Virus record (IMG/VR): IMGVR_UViG_3300037492_000170
Span: 1 to 64,000 of that record
Source of the DNA: a virus
DNA length: 64,000 nt
Direction: 5' to 3' (one strand)
In this document: positions 16,073 through 23,750 of the stretch, piece after piece
Layout of the letters: each line of letters starts with the position of its first letter
Numbering within the stretch: position 1 is the stretch's first letter
Notes under the pieces: model-generated
What the model saw: only the letters and a program-made list of their open reading frames with translations
Databases searched by the model: none
Told to the model about the DNA's origin: nothing
Made by a program: the position numbers and the translations under genes

Positions 16073-16663
16073 TTGTTTTTATGCGCCGAAAGTATAAGGA
16101 ATTTAATAGATTCTATTGATTTAGTAGATGATATATCAGATGAGTCTGTTAATTTTATAGAGGGCAGTGCAGTAGATTTATCTATAAATGAAATCTACCG
16201 GATAGATTCTGGGAAGGCAGCATTTATAGGAAGGGATAGAAGTTTACCCTCTGCGGCTAAGTGGGGCATCATAAATGATGTCTATGAACTACCGTGTAGT
16301 TTTGAGATTGTCAGAGGTTCCGTAGGAGAGGATGTACCCTACTACACTATAAGAACTACTCTATTTATAATCCAATCTCGTGAGTCAGTGAAATTACCTC
16401 CGTATCTTGGTGGTATTATATACCCACGTACTTCATTCTTCAATGCAGGTGTTGATGTCTTATGCTCTAGAATCTCTCCTGGTTTTGAAGGCAAACTCAG
16501 AACAGGGTTAGTAGTCTATCACAGTCAGGGTATAAAACTAGAGAAGTATGCTAGGTTTGCATCTGTAATGTTCCACAAGTTTACAGCCGGAAGCACAGAT
16601 ACTTACAAAGGCATCTGGGGTGGAGATAAAGTGACAACTGATGGGGTCGAGCGAGGTTTCTGA
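16073..16663 (+). CDS. dCTP deaminase/dUTPase-superfamily protein
   Basis: 196 aa from TTG, six bases after AGGAGG. The conserved trimeric-enzyme signatures are YPRTSFFNAGVDV, SPGFEGKLRTGLVVYHSQGI and a final KGIWGG. These enzymes remove dUTP or make dUMP from dCTP, feeding thymidylate and limiting uracil in DNA. I cannot separate deaminase from dUTPase by eye. It fits with the uracil-DNA glycosylase domain on the phage polymerase. Confidence 0.75.
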   Translation: MFLCAESIRNLIDSIDLVDDISDESVNFIEGSAVDLSINEIYRIDSGKAAFIGRDRSLPSAAKWGIINDVYELPCSFEIVRGSVGEDVPYYTIRTTLFIIQSRESVKLPPYLGGIIYPRTSFFNAGVDVLCSRISPGFEGKLRTGLVVYHSQGIKLEKYARFASVMFHKFTAGSTDTYKGIWGGDKVTTDGVERGF

Positions 16664-16935
16664 TGCCTATGTGTGAGCAGTGTGGAAACGAGTGCGAGGA
16701 TATGAAGGCGGGGCAACGGTTCTGTACTACAAGATGTAGTGGAAGGTGGTGGTTACAAAACCAAAGAAGAAAACATGGGGTAACAGAGATAATGCAGAAG
16801 GTGTGCCCTAATTGCAGGGAGACCTTCTCAACATGGAGAGTGAGTAAAATATATTGTAGTGAATGGTGCTGCCACAACTATCAATCGAAGAAGCAAGCTG
16901 AAAGGAAACGAAATGCCAGAATTAAAAGTAAGTGA
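16663..16935 (+). CDS. Small double zinc-finger protein
   Basis: 90 aa with two similar halves: CEQCGNECEDM ... FCTTRCSGRWW and CPNCRETFSTW ... YCSEWCCHNY. Each looks like a CxxC-x(n)-CxxxC zinc site of the kind found in phage DNA-binding proteins. The C-terminal tail is strongly basic. It shares the layout of the 42065 protein. Function unknown. Confidence 0.65.
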   Translation: MPMCEQCGNECEDMKAGQRFCTTRCSGRWWLQNQRRKHGVTEIMQKVCPNCRETFSTWRVSKIYCSEWCCHNYQSKKQAERKRNARIKSK

Positions 16936-17113
16936 CGATAAAAGAAGCCTACTCAATACCATAGCATCGTTGGTTCTTAAACTTAAAGCTACTAGGAACG
17001 AAGAGTTTGTTGGTAATGCAATTGAGACAGCAATTCCATTCAGGGATGCTAACGTCGAGGTGTTTTTTGATGACTTCACCGATACATATATGATTACAGT
17101 AGAAAGGATGTAA
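16913..17113 (+). CDS. Small hypothetical protein
   Basis: 66 aa, start ATG at 16913 with GGAAACGA upstream. A helix (RSLLNTIASLVLKLKATRNEE) then beta strands (NVEVFFDDFTDTYMITVER). No family recognised. Directly precedes the RNA ligase gene. Confidence 0.55.
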   Translation: MPELKVSDDKRSLLNTIASLVLKLKATRNEEFVGNAIETAIPFRDANVEVFFDDFTDTYMITVERM

Positions 17114-17114
17114 A

Positions 17115-18125
17115 ATGGAGAGAAAATTAACCAGCATACAAGTTGTAACAGAGGTGAACCCGATACCAGGCGCTGACCGAATAGAGAAGGTGAGAGTACT
17201 TGGTTGGAATGTGGTCTGCCCCAAAGATAAATTTAAACCTGGAGATAAGATTGTTTACATTGAAGTTGACACTATTGTCCCAGATATCCCAGTGTTTGAG
17301 TTCCTTAGAAAGTATAAATTTCGTGTTAGAACCATAAATATGAGGCACACTATATCCCAAGGGTTGATTATGGGATTAGAAGAAATGGGACTGGATGATA
17401 GTGTTAACGTAGGCGACGATTTAACTGAGGCGCTGGGCTTCACTAAGTATGTTGAACCAATACCCCTTCAGTTAGATGGGGAAGTAATCGGAAGGCGTCC
17501 GGCTTTCTGCCCCAAGACAGATGAGTTCAGGCTTCAAGCATACCCTGAGTTGCTAGAAGAGATGCTTGAGAAACGAGCCTACGTGTCTACAAAGATTGAC
17601 GGAACTAGTAGTTCTATTTATTATAACCCCACCATAGATGAACCGTTCGGTGTATGTAGCCGGAACCTGAACATAAAGCGAGCTGAAGGCAATGGACATT
17701 GGAAGGTAGCCCTTAAGTACAACCTAGAAGAAAAGATGGCTCGCATGACTGATGGGGGCATTGTGATTCAAGGAGAGCTAGCTGGTCCAGGTATCCAGAG
17801 TAATAAGATGGAGCTGAAAGAGATTGACATATACGTCTTTAACATAATTAGTATAGTTAGTGGAGAGTATCTCTCGGTTCATGCTATGCAGGAACTTTGC
17901 ACAGAGCTGGGATTGAAGACAGTAGACATCATAGGGTATGGTGGCTACGATGAGATGACAATAGACCAGTGGCTAGAGTATGCTGAGGGTGTCTACACCG
18001 GCACTAACAACCAACGAGAAGGGATTGTGGTAAGGACATGCGAACCAATTAAGACTGATACACTTGATGGGCACTGGCTGGGCTTCAAAGTCATAAACAA
18101 CAAATATCTATTGAAGGAGAAATAA
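17115..18125 (+). CDS. ATP-dependent RNA ligase, Rnl5 (Deinococcus-type) family
   Basis: 336 aa. The N-terminal OB-like domain has the Rnl5 pattern (SIQVVTEVNPIPGADRIE; ISQGLIMGLEEM). The adenylation site, motif I, is STKIDGTSSS with the catalytic Lys. Motif IV is EGIVVRT and motif V is FKVINNKYLLKEK. Such enzymes seal 3'-OH/5'-PO4 nicks in RNA. In this phage it may repair tRNAs cleaved by host anticodon nucleases, in line with the tRNA set, CCA enzyme and Ro60. It overlaps nothing and is followed by a membrane micro-gene and tRNA-His. Confidence 0.88.
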   Translation: MERKLTSIQVVTEVNPIPGADRIEKVRVLGWNVVCPKDKFKPGDKIVYIEVDTIVPDIPVFEFLRKYKFRVRTINMRHTISQGLIMGLEEMGLDDSVNVGDDLTEALGFTKYVEPIPLQLDGEVIGRRPAFCPKTDEFRLQAYPELLEEMLEKRAYVSTKIDGTSSSIYYNPTIDEPFGVCSRNLNIKRAEGNGHWKVALKYNLEEKMARMTDGGIVIQGELAGPGIQSNKMELKEIDIYVFNIISIVSGEYLSVHAMQELCTELGLKTVDIIGYGGYDEMTIDQWLEYAEGVYTGTNNQREGIVVRTCEPIKTDTLDGHWLGFKVINNKYLLKEK

Positions 18126-18126
18126 G

Positions 18127-18252
18127 ATGGAAGATGGATGGCTTATTCTAACCTTCGTAGGTGGGTTGTTTCTTGGAATGCTCTTAGGAGGTATTTGTGT
18201 TGTATCATTTTATTTGGATATGGTAGAAGACCATCTAATAAAAAGATGCTAA
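18127..18252 (+). CDS. Small membrane protein
   Basis: 41 aa with one glycine-rich membrane span (LILTFVGGLFLGMLLGGICV), a short tail and a basic end. It follows the RNA ligase by one base. No family recognised. Confidence 0.5.
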   Translation: MEDGWLILTFVGGLFLGMLLGGICVVSFYLDMVEDHLIKRC

Positions 18253-18265
18253 CGGAATAACCGAT

Positions 18266-18342
18266 GGTGGGTATAGCATAGGTGGTAATGCACTTGAATG
18301 TGGCTCAAGCGAGTGTGGGTTCGAGCCCCACTACCCACCCCA
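18266..18342 (+). tRNA. tRNA-His(GTG)
   Basis: Complete cloverleaf. G at -1 pairs with C73, the histidine identity mark. The acceptor is GTGGGTA/TACCCAC, the D stem GCAT/ATGC, the anticodon arm CTTGA-ATGTGGC-TCAAG (GTG) and the T arm GTGGG-TTCGAGC-CCCAC. CCA is encoded. It stands alone between protein genes. Confidence 0.93.
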
Positions 18343-18354
18343 TAAGGAGATAAT

Positions 18355-18861
18355 GTGGACCATATTGTAGAGATAAAGAGAGAGTGCCCTAGCTGTAGGG
18401 GTACTGGATTATTCAAAGGTATGGCAGAAAGAGAAGGCTTCGCAGTAGTGTGTCATAATTGTCATGGTAAAGGCTGGAATGTGTTCAAGCTTCAGTACAA
18501 TGATCCACCGGTAAAAAGACTACCGCTGTTCGATGTGGATACGGTATTGGAGTTCAATCCAGGAATAGTGTGTGGCTCCCATCCTACTCTACAACTACCC
18601 TCTTTCGGGGGTATGCCTTACGCAGACTGGGTTGCTAATAAACCATTCCCGCCCGGTAGTGAGATGCGAAACTACACCTGCCCGACATGGTGGTATCAAG
18701 GGACGGATTACAAGAAGAAGCCAACATGGGATGAGTGTGGCATGATGTTGGGTGACTCATTTAGTAATTGTAAATGTTTTCCGACTAAAGATTTATGCTG
18801 GAATAGATGGGATAAAGAGAATGAATGTGATATGGGCGATAAAACAACTAAGGGGCAATAA
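18355..18861 (+). CDS. DnaJ-like zinc-finger protein
   Basis: 168 aa from GTG with AAGGAG upstream. An N-terminal CPSCRGTG ... CHNCHGKGW pair matches the CxxCxGxG knuckles of DnaJ cysteine-rich domains. The middle is proline- and aromatic-rich (a GGMPYADW segment). A further Cys cluster ends the protein. No J domain is present. Function unknown. Confidence 0.6.
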   Translation: MDHIVEIKRECPSCRGTGLFKGMAEREGFAVVCHNCHGKGWNVFKLQYNDPPVKRLPLFDVDTVLEFNPGIVCGSHPTLQLPSFGGMPYADWVANKPFPPGSEMRNYTCPTWWYQGTDYKKKPTWDECGMMLGDSFSNCKCFPTKDLCWNRWDKENECDMGDKTTKGQ

Positions 18862-18988
18862 AAAATCAGAGTGCCCCATTACCTGTCCTGGAGTTACTAC
18901 ATATATGATAGCTCTATTAAAGATATTTGCGATGCTGGATGACAGTAATTATAAAGTGTTAATGTCAGAAGAATGGGAAAGAAAATGA
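18821..18988 (+). CDS. Small paralogous protein, 'MNVIWAI' family
   Basis: 55 aa, nearly the same as the 31306 protein: MNVIWAIKQLRGNKKSECP, then ITCPGVTTYMIALLKIF and SEEW. It overlaps the end of the zinc-finger gene by 41 nt, whose last codons therefore encode both. The pair shows that a block was copied between 18.8 and 31.3 kb. Confidence 0.65.
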   Translation: MNVIWAIKQLRGNKKSECPITCPGVTTYMIALLKIFAMLDDSNYKVLMSEEWERK

Positions 18989-19203
18989 AAGACGAAATGA
19001 AGCTACTTAATATCAGAGTTGATGGTATCTATGATATGCTCCAACGTATTCTTGAAAGGCAAGTAGCAATGCAAGAAAGTCTAATTGCATTAAATGAGAA
19101 ACTAGACGAGGAGTTCTTCTGGGATGCAGACGATGATTATTATGGTGAGGAGGACGGTCTCAGGGGCAGAACTTTCAGGGAAGCCAATAGGGAGGGTAAC
19201 TAA
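18985..19203 (+). CDS. Small coiled-coil hypothetical protein
   Basis: 72 aa from ATG at 18985 (ATGA overlap). A coiled coil (MLQRILERQVAMQESLIAL) then an acidic tail (FWDADDDYYGEEDG). An alternative start at 18973 adds four residues. No family recognised. Confidence 0.55.
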   Translation: MKDEMKLLNIRVDGIYDMLQRILERQVAMQESLIALNEKLDEEFFWDADDDYYGEEDGLRGRTFREANREGN

Positions 19204-19409
19204 TGGATAACTACAACGAGCTGTACGATAACATGGCTAATGCGCGCACGATACTAGCCACAGTGATGAAGCTGAGTGAGAAGATGGGCGAGGGTGTCAG
19301 AGAGTTACGGGATAAAGTTATGGAAGCCGATGAGGATATAGCTGATGCGATGCATGAAGCAATAAGAATAGAAGTTGAGAGAGTATGGGAGAAAAAAAAT
19401 GTTTTGTAA
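19203..19409 (+). CDS. Small helical hypothetical protein
   Basis: 68 aa, GGGAGGG upstream. Helical (NARTILATVMKLSEKMGEGV; DADEDIADAMHEA in outline). It overlaps the next gene by 11 nt. Confidence 0.5.
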   Translation: MDNYNELYDNMANARTILATVMKLSEKMGEGVRELRDKVMEADEDIADAMHEAIRIEVERVWEKKNVL

Positions 19410-19584
19410 GACTTGTAGGTTTGGTGTTTATTCTGAGGTAAGTGGTTTGTACCGATGCCATTGGGACAACATGGCAAGGCTCAATGCCGCAGATTTTTGG
19501 TGCACAGATGGAGAGTGGCGTAAAGAAGATAGCTGGGTGACCTGGTGGGATGTTGAGGATGGTGTGGAAGAAAATGACGTGTAG
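19399..19584 (+). CDS. Small 'CKTCRFG' cysteine protein
   Basis: 61 aa: CKTCRFGVYSE near the start, YRCHW in the middle, FWCTDGEWRKEDSWVTWWDV at the end. Four cysteines suggest a zinc site. Paralogue of the 30905 gene. A short homologue of the first part (CNSCLHW) begins the 30087 protein. Confidence 0.6.
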   Translation: MFCKTCRFGVYSEVSGLYRCHWDNMARLNAADFWCTDGEWRKEDSWVTWWDVEDGVEENDV

Positions 19585-19804
19585 ATCGTATATTCTAAAA
19601 GATGCAGAAGTGACCAATATCTGTGCCAACTACTTGAGGATACATTCTGCTTTAGTGGATTTAGAAATAATCTTTGGTGGAATAAATGTGGATGAGACAT
19701 CGGTTAGCAATATTGTCGTTCAGTTTAAACGAATAGGTTCTGGGCTTGAGGAACTAAAACCGCTAGTAGAACAACTACTAGTTTTACAACAGGGGGTAGA
19801 ATGA
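19574..19804 (+). CDS. Small helical hypothetical protein
   Basis: 76 aa. Start ATG at 19574 overlaps the previous stop. Helical (NICANYLRIHSALVDLEIIF; LKPLVEQLLVLQQG). No family recognised. The last bases (CAGGGGGTAGA) provide the next SD. Confidence 0.5.
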   Translation: MTCRSYILKDAEVTNICANYLRIHSALVDLEIIFGGINVDETSVSNIVVQFKRIGSGLEELKPLVEQLLVLQQGVE

Positions 19805-20067
19805 AGCTTTGTAGTGAAGAGGCACAACAGATACTTAAGAAGGGCGGGCGCTTGAGAAAGTCTTATTGGCGTAAGGATGATTGGATGATATTGCACGGAG
19901 TGTGGTTCTTTAGGACTACAAATGTTTTCACGTCGAAGTATTCAGAGAGACTGATATTAAACGGTATCAAATATATGCTTTACCCAATCAGTTTTGATAG
20001 TATGTATGAAAGTGATTTCATTGAGGTTGAGGTAAAAAACAATGCCGGATTTGGTCTGGAGTTCTAA
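19801..20067 (+). CDS. Small protein with Tad2/DUF2829-like layout
   Basis: 88 aa. The order is a helix then G-G-R-L-R-K-x-x-W (AQQILKKGGRLRKSYW), a beta hairpin with LHGVWFF, a lone YMLYPI strand and a final SFDSMYESDFIEVE. This is the general outline of DUF2829, the family of the anti-Thoeris protein Tad2 that binds signalling nucleotides. Compare the proteins at 27357, 27574 and 29317. The similarity is by eye and moderate. Confidence 0.45.
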   Translation: MKLCSEEAQQILKKGGRLRKSYWRKDDWMILHGVWFFRTTNVFTSKYSERLILNGIKYMLYPISFDSMYESDFIEVEVKNNAGFGLEF

Positions 20068-20225
20068 TGAACACAATCCTGTTAATAATCATGACCGTGT
20101 TTAATATCTCTAGCATCATAGTTCGCTTGGTTGCCGGTGATCCATTGTCCAATCTAATTTTTTGGGCTGCATTATTTTTATGGGGATTGTGTGCAGGACT
20201 GTGGCTCCAAACGAACTTATTTTAG
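20067..20225 (+). CDS. Small membrane protein
   Basis: 52 aa with two hydrophobic segments (ILLIIMTVFNISSIIV and LIFWAALFLWGLCAGLWL) separated by a short polar turn. Likely a two-span membrane hairpin. No family recognised. Confidence 0.5.
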   Translation: MNTILLIIMTVFNISSIIVRLVAGDPLSNLIFWAALFLWGLCAGLWLQTNLF

Positions 20226-20229
20226 CTTT

Positions 20230-20377
20230 GCTGGTGGTCTCACGTACCCACAAAAGAGATAGAGGGTAAGAGGTAACATTATTAGTTGCCCTAGAGATGG
20301 TGGGCCAAAAAGTCTCTCAAAACTGTCGTAAGTACTAGTGATGACGTAAGGGCATCCGGTATGATGGTGCCACCAGC
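20230..20377 (+). ncRNA. Structured non-coding RNA candidate (about 148 nt)
   Basis: Closed by an 8-bp perfect helix, GCTGGTGG (20230-20237) with CCACCAGC (20370-20377). Inside are GGTAAC-ATTATTA-GTTGCC, an AGAGA...TCTCT helix and a GGCATC...GGTGCC helix. There is no ORF of note. It begins five bases after a stop and ends just before the SD of the 20397 gene, so it may be a leader RNA or riboswitch-like element. I recognise no family and saw no second copy. Confidence 0.5.
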
Positions 20378-20396
20378 TTCCACAAAGGATATGAAT

Positions 20397-20612
20397 ATGC
20401 GTAAACGTTATAGCATCAAGAGTATATTAAAGGACCCTAACCTTCGAGAGCAGTTGCTCTGCAACGCTGTTCGTTTTATACAGGCAGTAGAGGGTAGGGA
20501 TATTCCAGAGGATTTACTTGTAACGACTTATAGAAAGGAACGAAAGTGTCTAGTTGCAGAAAGCGAGATTATGAGGAATGCTCAAATTGCCTTCATAGTA
20601 TCCCCGAGCTAA
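20397..20612 (+). CDS. Small basic hypothetical protein
   Basis: 71 aa from ATG at 20397, with AAGGA (20385-20389) seven bases upstream. Earlier ATGs at 20361 and 20391 lie inside the RNA helix or too close to the SD. Helical, basic at the start (MRKRYSIKSILKDP). No family recognised. Confidence 0.55.
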   Translation: MRKRYSIKSILKDPNLREQLLCNAVRFIQAVEGRDIPEDLLVTTYRKERKCLVAESEIMRNAQIAFIVSPS

Positions 20613-20749
20613 CCCAAAAGTGCTTAATAAGATGTGCATTAGGACGTGGAGTATTAAGAACGACCGCCTCGTGGTGCGAAACCTGGAAAGCAAAAGACTC
20701 TTATACCATGTTGTTGGGGATAACGAAATGGTCTGTAAAAATGAAGTAA
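20546..20749 (+). CDS. Small cysteine-rich hypothetical protein
   Basis: 67 aa from GTG with AAAGGA about seven bases upstream. Cysteines at CRKRDYEECSNC and KCLIRC could hold a zinc. It overlaps the previous gene by 67 nt in another frame, so it is uncertain. Confidence 0.4.
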   Translation: MSSCRKRDYEECSNCLHSIPELTQKCLIRCALGRGVLRTTASWCETWKAKDSYTMLLGITKWSVKMK

Positions 20750-20883
20750 AGAAGGAAGAGCACCTTCCCTGCATTACTGAAAGTCAGCTTGATTACAAGT
20801 ATGCCTTGGAGCGTATTCTAAAACGCTATGCCAGTGCTTGGATAAAGCTCGTTAGGTATGATGCCGAAAAGGAGAAATCATGA
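20728..20883 (+). CDS. Small hypothetical protein
   Basis: 51 aa from ATG at 20728 with GGGGATAA upstream. Helical C-terminus (YKYALERILKRYASAWIKLV). A longer reading from 20620 is open but competes with the Cys-rich ORF. Confidence 0.45.
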   Translation: MVCKNEVKKEEHLPCITESQLDYKYALERILKRYASAWIKLVRYDAEKEKS

Positions 20884-21167
20884 AAGTCACCGCAGAGAAG
20901 GTCCCCATTGCATGGGAACTACAACTTACAATAAGAGCACTACACCCTGAATGGGTAGAGCTTCGTGAAGTAATTAAAGACAATATAACTTTTTGTCCTG
21001 CTTTAAAGCCCTTATTAGAAGAGTTGAATCTTGCCATTGATGGGTGGCGTGCGCCCATAGAGGGACCGTGTGGCTCAGATTCTTCTAAACCTCTTATAGT
21101 ATTTGATGAAACACTTAATAGAGTAGTTGAGATTGATAAAAACCAGCTTGGAGTTTACGGCAAGTGA
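20880..21167 (+). CDS. Hypothetical protein
   Basis: 95 aa, GGAGAA upstream and ATGA overlap with the previous gene. Mixed helix and loops (LQLTIRALHPEWVELREVI). No family recognised. Confidence 0.55.
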   Translation: MKVTAEKVPIAWELQLTIRALHPEWVELREVIKDNITFCPALKPLLEELNLAIDGWRAPIEGPCGSDSSKPLIVFDETLNRVVEIDKNQLGVYGK

Positions 21168-21177
21168 GGAGTTACTA

Positions 21178-21411
21178 ATGAAACACTTCCCTACTAATGC
21201 AGCTTCAGATACATCAACAGCCCCGATATGGACAAATGCAAATGAACAGGAACGCATCTTGGATAAATGGAAAAAGCTGTATAATGAGACTCAAGAACTC
21301 GTAGATGCGATGACCTGGGTTGGAACTGGTAGTCATCATAAACATCCGTTAGAGGTGATGCTCTGGGATATAAAAAAACTCATCGCTAGATTGGAGCAGG
21401 GATTAAAATGA
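21178..21411 (+). CDS. Small helical hypothetical protein
   Basis: 77 aa from ATG at 21178 with GAGGAG six bases upstream. A central LDKWKKLYNETQELVDAM and a terminal IKKLIARLEQGLK recall the 'W-x-x-L ... L-E' family at 23-30 kb. A longer reading from 21127 overlaps the previous gene. Confidence 0.55.
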   Translation: MKHFPTNAASDTSTAPIWTNANEQERILDKWKKLYNETQELVDAMTWVGTGSHHKHPLEVMLWDIKKLIARLEQGLK

Positions 21412-21593
21412 CACATCAAACGGCACCCTTGGCACACCGGCATCCTTTCTGGATGGGTTGGCATTTGCTTAGAACCTGTGATCCACCACTGAGCCTGCTT
21501 GAGTATCTGCTAGACCATTTATTGTATGTGCAGTTGAAAAATCCACCACCTGTCAGCACTGCTACTTTTGTGATAGGGGACTCAAATGACTGA
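21408..21593 (+). CDS. Possible small protein
   Basis: 61 aa, ATGA overlap with the previous gene. His/Pro/Leu-rich (LAHRHPFWMGWHLL). Composition is less typical than its neighbours, so it may be a chance ORF, but without it there would be a rare gap in a dense operon. Confidence 0.4.
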   Translation: MTHQTAPLAHRHPFWMGWHLLRTCDPPLSLLEYLLDHLLYVQLKNPPPVSTATFVIGDSND

Positions 21594-21783
21594 TGAAGTA
21601 ACTCAAATCAGACTGTATATCCTGGAGCTGATAAAATTCACCTGTAAACGGGCTCGACAGCACAACCATGACAAACACCACTCAATAGGTATAAGAGCCT
21701 GGGGATACGAGTTTCTGCATAATGAATGTACTATGTACATCAGGGAGCTGGTGTGGATACTGAATCAAACAAAGGATAAGTGA
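21586..21783 (+). CDS. Small helical hypothetical protein
   Basis: 65 aa, overlaps the previous stop by 8 nt. Helical and basic (LYILELIKFTCKRARQHNHD), with a terminal IRELVWILNQTKDK. The second half resembles the 21926 protein in pattern. No function. Confidence 0.5.
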   Translation: MTDEVTQIRLYILELIKFTCKRARQHNHDKHHSIGIRAWGYEFLHNECTMYIRELVWILNQTKDK

Positions 21784-21929
21784 TGACACCTGAAGAAAAA
21801 TGCGATAGAGCCATCCGAATAGTGGAAAACGACTTAACAATAATGAGGGCGGTTAAGTTGCTGAAAGAACTGGGATATGATTGGGAAGGAGCAATACTTG
21901 TGTTGGCAGTATTTTGGGAGAAGTCATGA
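21783..21929 (+). CDS. Small helical hypothetical protein
   Basis: 48 aa beginning MTPEEKCDRAIRIV, the MTPE opening shared by several cassette genes further on (24666, 24997, 29163, 30905). Linked to both neighbours by overlaps. Confidence 0.5.
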   Translation: MTPEEKCDRAIRIVENDLTIMRAVKLLKELGYDWEGAILVLAVFWEKS

Positions 21930-22129
21930 CACACAAAAATGAACTATTCGGTTTACTCAAATGGTTGGGGAGACGGGCTAGGAACTGGAGACAACAAGCA
22001 GAGTTAAATGTAAACCCGGCTCTAAGGGGTTATCACTATGAAAAGTATATGGAGACCATGATAATCCTTCGTCATGTAATCTCTATCTACCTACCGGTGA
22101 AGCATGATGGGATGCAAGACCATGATTAA
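21926..22129 (+). CDS. Small basic hypothetical protein
   Basis: 67 aa from ATG at 21926. Helical (FGLLKWLGRRARNWRQQAEL; METMIILRHVISIYL). Its stop lies inside the HNH gene that starts at 22122. Confidence 0.5.
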   Translation: MTHKNELFGLLKWLGRRARNWRQQAELNVNPALRGYHYEKYMETMIILRHVISIYLPVKHDGMQDHD

Positions 22130-22883
22130 TCTAATAGGACAACGATTTAGTAGGCTGCTTGTACAAAAATTTGCTGGCAGAGACAAAAAGGGCAACTCCT
22201 ACTGGGACTGTATCTGTGATTGTGGGAACATCACCAAAGTTCGGATGGGATGTTTGAAGAGAGGGACTACAAAGTCTTGTGGTTGTCTCCATAAAGAACA
22301 AAAGACCACACATGGGCAAACTAACAGCGTTGAGTTTACTATTTGGCAGGGTATATTAGCTCGGTGTTACAACGAGAAAAGCCCTGCTTATAAATGGTAT
22401 GGAGAACGCGGAATTAAGGTTTGCGAGAGATGGTTAGGTAGAAGAGGGTTTGCTAATTTCTTGGAGGACATGGGCAAACGCCCTGAAGGCATGACCCTGG
22501 ACAGAAAAGACAATGACGGTGATTACACTCCTGAAAACTGTAGGTGGGCAACATGGAAGGAGCAACAAAACAATCGGAGAGGTAATCATTGGATTGAGTA
22601 TGATGGTGAGCGACGAACCCTTACACAGTGGGCTGAGTTTTTAGGTATAAGTGTATTTACACTATCTATGAGATTAAATACATATGGCTGGTCCATTAAA
22701 AAGACGCTAACCACACCAGTGAGGAAGGAGTATATGTTGTTTATTTGTGAAGAGTGTGGGAAGAAAGCCTGGACTAAAACCTGGATTTTACCAGATGTGT
22801 TTAATAGAATTAAAATAATCTGCAAGAATTGTAGTGGCTCGGGTGAGGCGGCATCCTATTTCCATAGAAGGGAGGAGAAATGA
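22122..22883 (+). CDS. HNH homing endonuclease (copy 3 of 8) with extra C-terminal zinc ribbon
   Basis: 253 aa. The first 205 residues follow the family plan: NLIGQRFSRL ribbon with CDCG/SCGC, a core with LDRKDNDGDYTPENCRW, then RTLTQWAEFLGI and a TTPVR end. Residues about 206-253 are an added segment, CEECGKKAW ... CKNCSGSG, which looks like another zinc knuckle pair. It may be a captured neighbouring zinc-ribbon gene. The end (GGGAGGAGAA) serves as SD for the 22880 gene. Confidence 0.88.
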   Translation: MINLIGQRFSRLLVQKFAGRDKKGNSYWDCICDCGNITKVRMGCLKRGTTKSCGCLHKEQKTTHGQTNSVEFTIWQGILARCYNEKSPAYKWYGERGIKVCERWLGRRGFANFLEDMGKRPEGMTLDRKDNDGDYTPENCRWATWKEQQNNRRGNHWIEYDGERRTLTQWAEFLGISVFTLSMRLNTYGWSIKKTLTTPVRKEYMLFICEECGKKAWTKTWILPDVFNRIKIICKNCSGSGEAASYFHRREEK

Positions 22884-23056
22884 CACCGCCTATATTCGAT
22901 TTCTGGGATGCCTATATTTGGTGTGCTAAGGCACTATTATTAGCAGTTGCCTTATTTTTAACTCTTGCGGTCCCCGGCTATATAATAGCTTGTGTAGTTA
23001 TGGTAATAGAGGATAAGTGTAAAAAAAGAAAGTTTCGTAAAGAATTGGAGAAATAA
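22880..23056 (+). CDS. Small membrane protein, paralogue of 23586
   Basis: 58 aa with one long membrane span (CAKALLLAVALFLTLAVPGY) and a basic tail (KCKKRKFRKELEK). The N-terminal F-W-x-A-Y-I-W-C-A-K-A is shared almost exactly with the 23586 protein. Confidence 0.55.
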   Translation: MTPPIFDFWDAYIWCAKALLLAVALFLTLAVPGYIIACVVMVIEDKCKKRKFRKELEK

Positions 23057-23391
23057 TGACAGATAAAGACCTTGGCGTGTTACAAACCTATAGTGGATCA
23101 CGATGGGTCTCTGGAGATCCTCAATGCTCACTATGCGGAGGGACTGAGTTTCGATGGGAAGGCAAGTGTGTAAAGTGTGTTGATAAGGAAATAGATAGAT
23201 GGGAAGAATTGAAAGGTCAGATAGAACATGCGATTGAACAGGCTGAACTTGGGTTAGCGGTAGCCGAGGACCCCAAATCATTTCCTAAAAGAACTGTTGA
23301 GGCACAATATGGCGATATACTGTACCATAGAGGAAAGTTAGCAGAGCTTCGTAAGATAGAAAAGATTATCGAAAAACTGGAGAACTCATGA
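23056..23391 (+). CDS. Zinc-knuckle plus 'WEELK ... EKLENS' protein
   Basis: 111 aa. An SGDPQCSLCGGTEFRWEG knuckle and CVKCVDK form one zinc site. Then a coiled coil begins with DRWEELKGQIEHAIEQAE and ends with IIEKLENS. Paralogue of 24328, which has the same two parts. This shows how the small WEELK cassettes and the zinc knuckle are fused. Confidence 0.6.
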   Translation: MTDKDLGVLQTYSGSRWVSGDPQCSLCGGTEFRWEGKCVKCVDKEIDRWEELKGQIEHAIEQAELGLAVAEDPKSFPKRTVEAQYGDILYHRGKLAELRKIEKIIEKLENS

Positions 23392-23573
23392 TTGTCTACC
23401 TGCTGTGTTATCCAAGCGGAGATGATAGAGTTCTTGGGATATACTCTAATCTTTACCGTGCTAAAAAAGCGGCACGTATTTATATTAGGGAAGACCCAGA
23501 TGTCTTTGAGTTGGAGGATGGAGACTTACAAATTCAACCCTATCTTATAAATCAACCAGCAATATGGATTTGA
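23388..23573 (+). CDS. Small hypothetical protein
   Basis: 61 aa, beta-alpha-beta pattern (MIVYLLCYPSGDD, NLYRAKKAARIYIREDP), reminiscent of the 8820 protein. It uses the SD formed by the previous gene's last codons (CTGGAGAACTCATGA). Confidence 0.55.
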   Translation: MIVYLLCYPSGDDRVLGIYSNLYRAKKAARIYIREDPDVFELEDGDLQIQPYLINQPAIWI

Positions 23574-23585
23574 GGAGGAAAAACA

Positions 23586-23750
23586 ATGCAGCCTAACTTT
23601 GAATTCTGGTTCGCTTATATTTGGTGTGCAAAAGCACTATTGTTAGCATTTGCTTTGTTTTTAACTATTGCGATTCCGTCTTGTATAATAGCTTGGATTG
23701 CTACGGCAGTGAGGCATAAGTGGGACCTAACAAAGTACGGAGGAAAATAA
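23586..23750 (+). CDS. Small membrane protein, paralogue of 22880
   Basis: 54 aa: F-W-x-A-Y-I-W-C-A-K-A then LLLAFALFLTIAIPSCIIAW and a basic tail. GAGGAGG upstream. With 22880 and the zinc-knuckle genes it forms a duplicated pair of modules. Confidence 0.55.
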   Translation: MQPNFEFWFAYIWCAKALLLAFALFLTIAIPSCIIAWIATAVRHKWDLTKYGGK

